DNA of 64,000 bases from Hydractinia symbiolongicarpus (Eukaryota > Cnidaria > Hydrozoa > Anthoathecata > Hydractiniidae). Below are positions 63,696 to 64,000 of this stretch, one piece after another. The notes under the pieces are model-generated. The model had not been told where the DNA came from. It searched no databases and was given only the letters and a program-made list of their open reading frames with translations. The stretch is taken from NCBI RefSeq assembly GCF_029227915.1, contig NC_079887.1, positions 27,341,650 to 27,405,649 of the forward strand, written 5' to 3'. Both the position numbers and the translations under genes were made by a program. Positions within the stretch are counted from its first letter, which is position 1; every line of letters begins with the position of its first letter.

Positions 63696-64000
63696 CACAA
63701 AAAACCTGTCGAAATTTACGACACAGATCCACCGAACACTGCCTCAGATACTTTTGATTCAACATATGATATTTTCACTCTACGTCGCAGTAACATGTGT
63801 AACTTGATAGTCGGTCATTTGAACGTAAACTCGTTGCGAAACAAGTTCGAAGCAATTGATTTAACTTTCAAGCACAATATTGATGTTCTGCTTCTAACTG
63901 AAACGAAAATAGATGAATCGTTCACTGATGCTCAATGTAAGTTAGATAATTACGCAATTCTGAGGAAAGATAGAAATGGACATGGTGGCGGTATTTTACT
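63696..64000 (+). CDS. Retrotransposon ORF2 (partial): N-terminal apurinic-like endonuclease (EEP) domain
   Basis: The reading frame is open from the codon after the ORF1 stop to the window edge. The first ATG is at 63,795, and conserved sequence starts shortly after it, so this is the likely start. The 33 codons before it (rich in D, T and P) may be linker. From that Met, residues 7-17 read GHLNVNSLRNK, where N10 is the first metal/phosphate-binding Asn of the exonuclease-endonuclease-phosphatase fold. Residues 30-38 read DVLLLTETK, where E36 is the metal-binding Glu. Residues 57-68 read RKDRNGHGGGIL, a common LINE endonuclease motif. The domain nicks target DNA to prime reverse transcription. 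Only about a third of the domain is in the window. The reverse transcriptase, expected downstream, is not visible. The boundary is uncertain because the upstream part may be translated only by readthrough. Confidence 0.85.

Larger units (their letters stand above)
62557..64000 (+). mobile_element. 5' part of a non-LTR (LINE) retrotransposon, CR1/L2-like, continuing beyond the window
   Basis: After the last satellite base comes unrelated sequence. It encodes an SGNH-esterase ORF1 (62,613-63,695) and then the start of an apurinic-like endonuclease domain (from about 63,795). That order is the layout of LINEs of the CR1/L2 group. The reverse transcriptase would lie downstream, outside the window. 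The element meets the satellite only 57 bp before the ORF1 start codon, so the 5' leader is either very short or truncated. The 3' end and any target-site duplication cannot be seen. Clade assignment is inferred from ORF1 type and the endonuclease start and needs the RT. Confidence 0.88.

Noticed and set aside
62546-63765. Minus-strand open frames of 60-75 codons within the LINE
   Set aside because: They lie opposite ORF1 or its edges, have no recognisable motifs, and the + strand frame has clear SGNH and endonuclease blocks.

Overview
The window is almost entirely one satellite DNA array. A head-to-tail repeat with a monomer of about 202-203 bp runs from base 1 to about 62,556. That is roughly 308 monomers, all in the same orientation, with no gene in them. 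The last ~1.44 kb (62,557-64,000) is different sequence: the 5' part of a non-LTR (LINE) retrotransposon on the + strand, cut by the window edge.

The organism is a eukaryote and almost certainly an invertebrate animal. The LINE ORF1 carries an SGNH/GDSL-type esterase domain, followed by an apurinic-like endonuclease. This combination is known from CR1/L2-like elements and, from memory, is especially common in cnidarians. I cannot name a species. An array this long implies a long-read assembly of heterochromatin (pericentromeric, centromeric or subtelomeric).

Layout: 1-4,529 irregular mixture of monomer variants; 4,530-13,040 two tandem copies of a 21-monomer unit (4.26 kb) with a nested 8-monomer duplication; 13,041-19,476 mixed with 2-, 4- and 6-monomer offsets; 19,477-28,200 a 15-monomer unit followed by two 12-monomer units (2,431 bp) and a partial one; 28,201-33,400 mixed; 33,400-43,860 a ~5.26 kb (26-monomer) duplication with rearranged parts; 43,861-50,780 12- and 6-monomer offsets; 50,781-53,625 mixed; 53,626-58,488 two tandem 12-monomer units built of different variants; 58,489-62,424 ordinary monomers with five internally deleted 'fused dimers' of 301-302 bp; 62,425-62,556 a last monomer cut off in the middle.

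The retroelement begins with a short leader that contains a convincing tRNA-type D arm/A box. It continues with a 360-codon ORF1 (coiled coil, basic patch, SGNH domain) and, after a single in-frame TGA, an endonuclease ORF in the same frame that is open to the window end. Short open frames inside the satellite on both strands are by-products of the repeat and are not annotated as genes. Monomer-level comparisons were made by eye, so block edges are good to roughly one monomer unless an exact junction is described.
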